DNA from: an uncultured Eubacteriales bacterium
GTDB lineage: Bacteria > Bacillota > Clostridia > Monoglobales > Monoglobaceae
Reading direction: 5' to 3'
NCBI GenBank assembly: GCA_900552305.1
Contig: URZD01000032.1
Coordinates: 1 to 14,543, forward strand
DNA: 14,543 nt
Shown here: positions 13,220 through 14,543 of the stretch, piece by piece
How positions within the stretch are numbered: position 1 is the first letter of the stretch
Layout: each line of letters opens with the position of its first letter
Position numbers and translations under genes: made by a program
Notes under the pieces: generated by a model
What the model saw: only the letters and a program-made list of their open reading frames with translations
Databases searched by the model: none
What the model was told of the DNA's origin: nothing

Positions 13220-13389
13220 TATATCACTCTCTGTAAAGAATTTTTTGTTGTTTTATGCCGCGCCGCGCAAAAAAGCTTTGCCGCGCATTTTTTCCGTTTG
13301 TCGGCTTAACCGAAACGGAATAACTTTTTGAACTGTCACTCTGCAAAGCGACAGGCACGCGTCATAACGGAGTGCGCCGCGTTTCCGCG
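13220..13389. other. polA-coaE gap with a bulged hairpin
   Basis: The 170 bases hold a hairpin at 13292-13320: an 8-bp outer stem TTCCGTTT/AAACGGAA and a 3-bp inner stem with a 2-base bulge. Near 13255-13286 lies a GC-rich stretch with repeated GCCGCGC words around AAAGCTTT. On the minus strand the hairpin is followed by A, not U, so it is not a terminator for polA. It could protect or process a polA-coaE transcript. Confidence 0.4.
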
Positions 13390-14543
13390 CTATTTTGTGT
13401 CATACCACGTTTTGCCCGAATTCATATCCACCTTGAGCGGAACGCTGAGCTGCGCCGCGTTCTCCATTTCCTCCGAGAGGATTTTTTTAACCGCGTCAAG
13501 CTCGTTCGGCTCGGTTTCGACAATCAGCTCATCGTGAATCTGTAAAATCAGCTTGGATTTAAGTCCCTCTTTTTTCAGTCGGCTATACACATTCACCATC
13601 GCGATTTTTATAATATCAGCCGCGCTGCCCTGAACGGGCGCATTCATTGCGACCCTTTCGCCGAACGCCTGCGTTATCTTATTCGCCGCCCTAAGCTCCG
13701 GCAGATACCGTCTGCGGTTGAAAATCGTCGCGACATAGCCGTTTTCGCGTCCGAATCTGACAGTGTTTTCCATATATGCCTTTATCGCGGGGTAGGTTGC
13801 AAGGTAGTCTGCGATATACTGCTTTGCTTCCTTCATCGATATTTTCAAGTCCTGCGCAAGCGAAAATTCACCTATGCCGTAGACAATTCCAAAGTTTACC
13901 GCCTTTGCGCTTGTGCGCATAAAGCCTGTCACCTCTTCCGGCGGGACATGGAACACCTGCGCCGCGGTTTGGGTATGAATATCCGCGCCGCTCAGAAAGG
14001 CGTTTCGCATATTCTCATCGCCCGCGATATGCGCAAGCACGCGCAGCTCAATCTGCGAATAGTCTGCGTCAACCAGTACGCGGTTTTCGCCCGCGGTGAA
14101 CATACGCCGCATCTCTCTGCCGCGCTCTGTTCTGACGGGTATGTTCTGAAGGTTTGGCTCTGTGCTGCTTATTCTTCCCGTTGCAGTAACAGTCTGGTTG
14201 AAGTTTGAGTGTATACGCCCGGTTTTTGGACTGATAACCGCAAGAAGTCCGTCAACATAGGTCGAGCGCAGCTTTGTAAGGCTGCGGTATTCGAGTATGC
14301 AGCCGATTATCGGATGCTCGTTCTCCAGTTTTCGCAGTACATCGACATTTGTCGAGTACCCCGTTTTCGTTTTTTTGCCGTGCTTCAGTCCGAGCCGCTC
14401 AAACAAAATACTCCCAAGCTGCTTTGGCGAATTTATGTTGAATTTCTCGCCCGCAAGCTCATAAATTGAGTTTTCAAGTTCTGCGATGCCGCCGCTGAGC
14501 CGCTTTCCGAACTCCTCCAGTGCGCCGCGGTCAACCGCCACTC
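13390..14543 (-). CDS. polA: DNA polymerase I, C-terminal part (cut by window edge)
   Basis: The last 383 or more residues of family A DNA polymerase I, covering part of the thumb and the whole palm and fingers. The frame is open through the right edge, so the 5'-nuclease and any 3'-5' exonuclease region lie outside. In fragment numbering: TATGRISSTEPNLQNIPVRT (119-138); motif A DADYSQIELR (158-167, metal ligand D160); motif B RTSAKAVNFGIVYG (209-222, R209, K213, and F217 at the position that governs dideoxynucleotide discrimination, consistent with the usual Phe); MNAPVQGSAADI (299-310); and motif C LQIHDELIVE (333-342, D337). All catalytic residues are present, so this is an active replicative-repair polymerase for Okazaki fragment and repair gap filling. 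It heads the polA-coaE order. Initiation within the window is not expected, although an internal GTG codon exists at 14541. Confidence 0.97.
   Translation of the reverse strand, partial: VAVDRGALEEFGKRLSGGIAELENSIYELAGEKFNINSPKQLGSILFERLGLKHGKKTKTGYSTNVDVLRKLENEHPIIGCILEYRSLTKLRSTYVDGLLAVISPKTGRIHSNFNQTVTATGRISSTEPNLQNIPVRTERGREMRRMFTAGENRVLVDADYSQIELRVLAHIAGDENMRNAFLSGADIHTQTAAQVFHVPPEEVTGFMRTSAKAVNFGIVYGIGEFSLAQDLKISMKEAKQYIADYLATYPAIKAYMENTVRFGRENGYVATIFNRRRYLPELRAANKITQAFGERVAMNAPVQGSAADIIKIAMVNVYSRLKKEGLKSKLILQIHDELIVETEPNELDAVKKILSEEMENAAQLSVPLKVDMNSGKTWYDTK

Noticed and set aside
1..14543. tRNA, rRNA, CRISPR or known riboswitch
   Set aside because: No cloverleaf with conserved T-loop, no regularly spaced repeats, and no riboswitch core was recognised by eye on either strand; an Infernal/tRNAscan search would be decisive.

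Overview
This window carries 13 protein-coding genes, all on the minus strand, so it is a co-directional chromosomal block read from high to low coordinates. The gene content points to a low- to mid-GC Gram-positive of class Clostridia (Bacillota), plausibly an uncultured anaerobe: divIC next to a yabR-type S1 gene, RecD2, meso-diaminopimelate dehydrogenase, an iron alcohol dehydrogenase, a clostridial-length M18 aminopeptidase, and sigma-A promoters close to consensus. Assignment below class is inference. No tRNA, rRNA, CRISPR array, insertion sequence or phage structural gene is visible.

Layout in transcription order (right to left). polA is cut by the right edge. It is followed by coaE (dephospho-CoA kinase), a small lytic transglycosylase and an M18 aminopeptidase, spaced tightly after a 170-base polA-coaE gap, and the run closes with a strong hairpin terminator at 10596-10629. 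Next come two independently transcribed metabolic genes. pyk has an extended -10 promoter at 10450-10478 and a 16-bp-stem terminator at 8876-8921. An iron alcohol dehydrogenase has a near-consensus promoter at 8662-8690, with a palindrome in the spacer, a two-hairpin leader and a terminator at 6950-6984.

Between that terminator and the alcohol dehydrogenase lies about 450 bp of apparently non-coding DNA packed with hairpins, including a perfect 28-bp palindrome. The next unit is ddh (one-step meso-DAP synthesis), recD2 and a short formyltransferase. After it comes a two-gene module with its own promoter and terminator: an XRE-type repressor overlapping an ImmA/IrrE-type metalloprotease. The protease is unusual in having a transmembrane segment and a predicted extracytoplasmic His/Cys domain. 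The block ends with divIC, under a perfect-consensus sigma-A promoter, and a YabR-like S1 protein.

Most of the region is housekeeping: replication and repair (polA, recD2), cell wall and division (ddh, lytic transglycosylase, divIC), cofactor synthesis (coaE) and central carbon flow (pyk, alcohol dehydrogenase). The least ordinary items are the membrane-anchored ImmA/XRE pair, the hairpin-dense element at 6990-7321, and the control region of the alcohol dehydrogenase. Several start codons were moved from the longest reading frame to the one with a properly spaced ribosome binding site; each case is explained in its entry.
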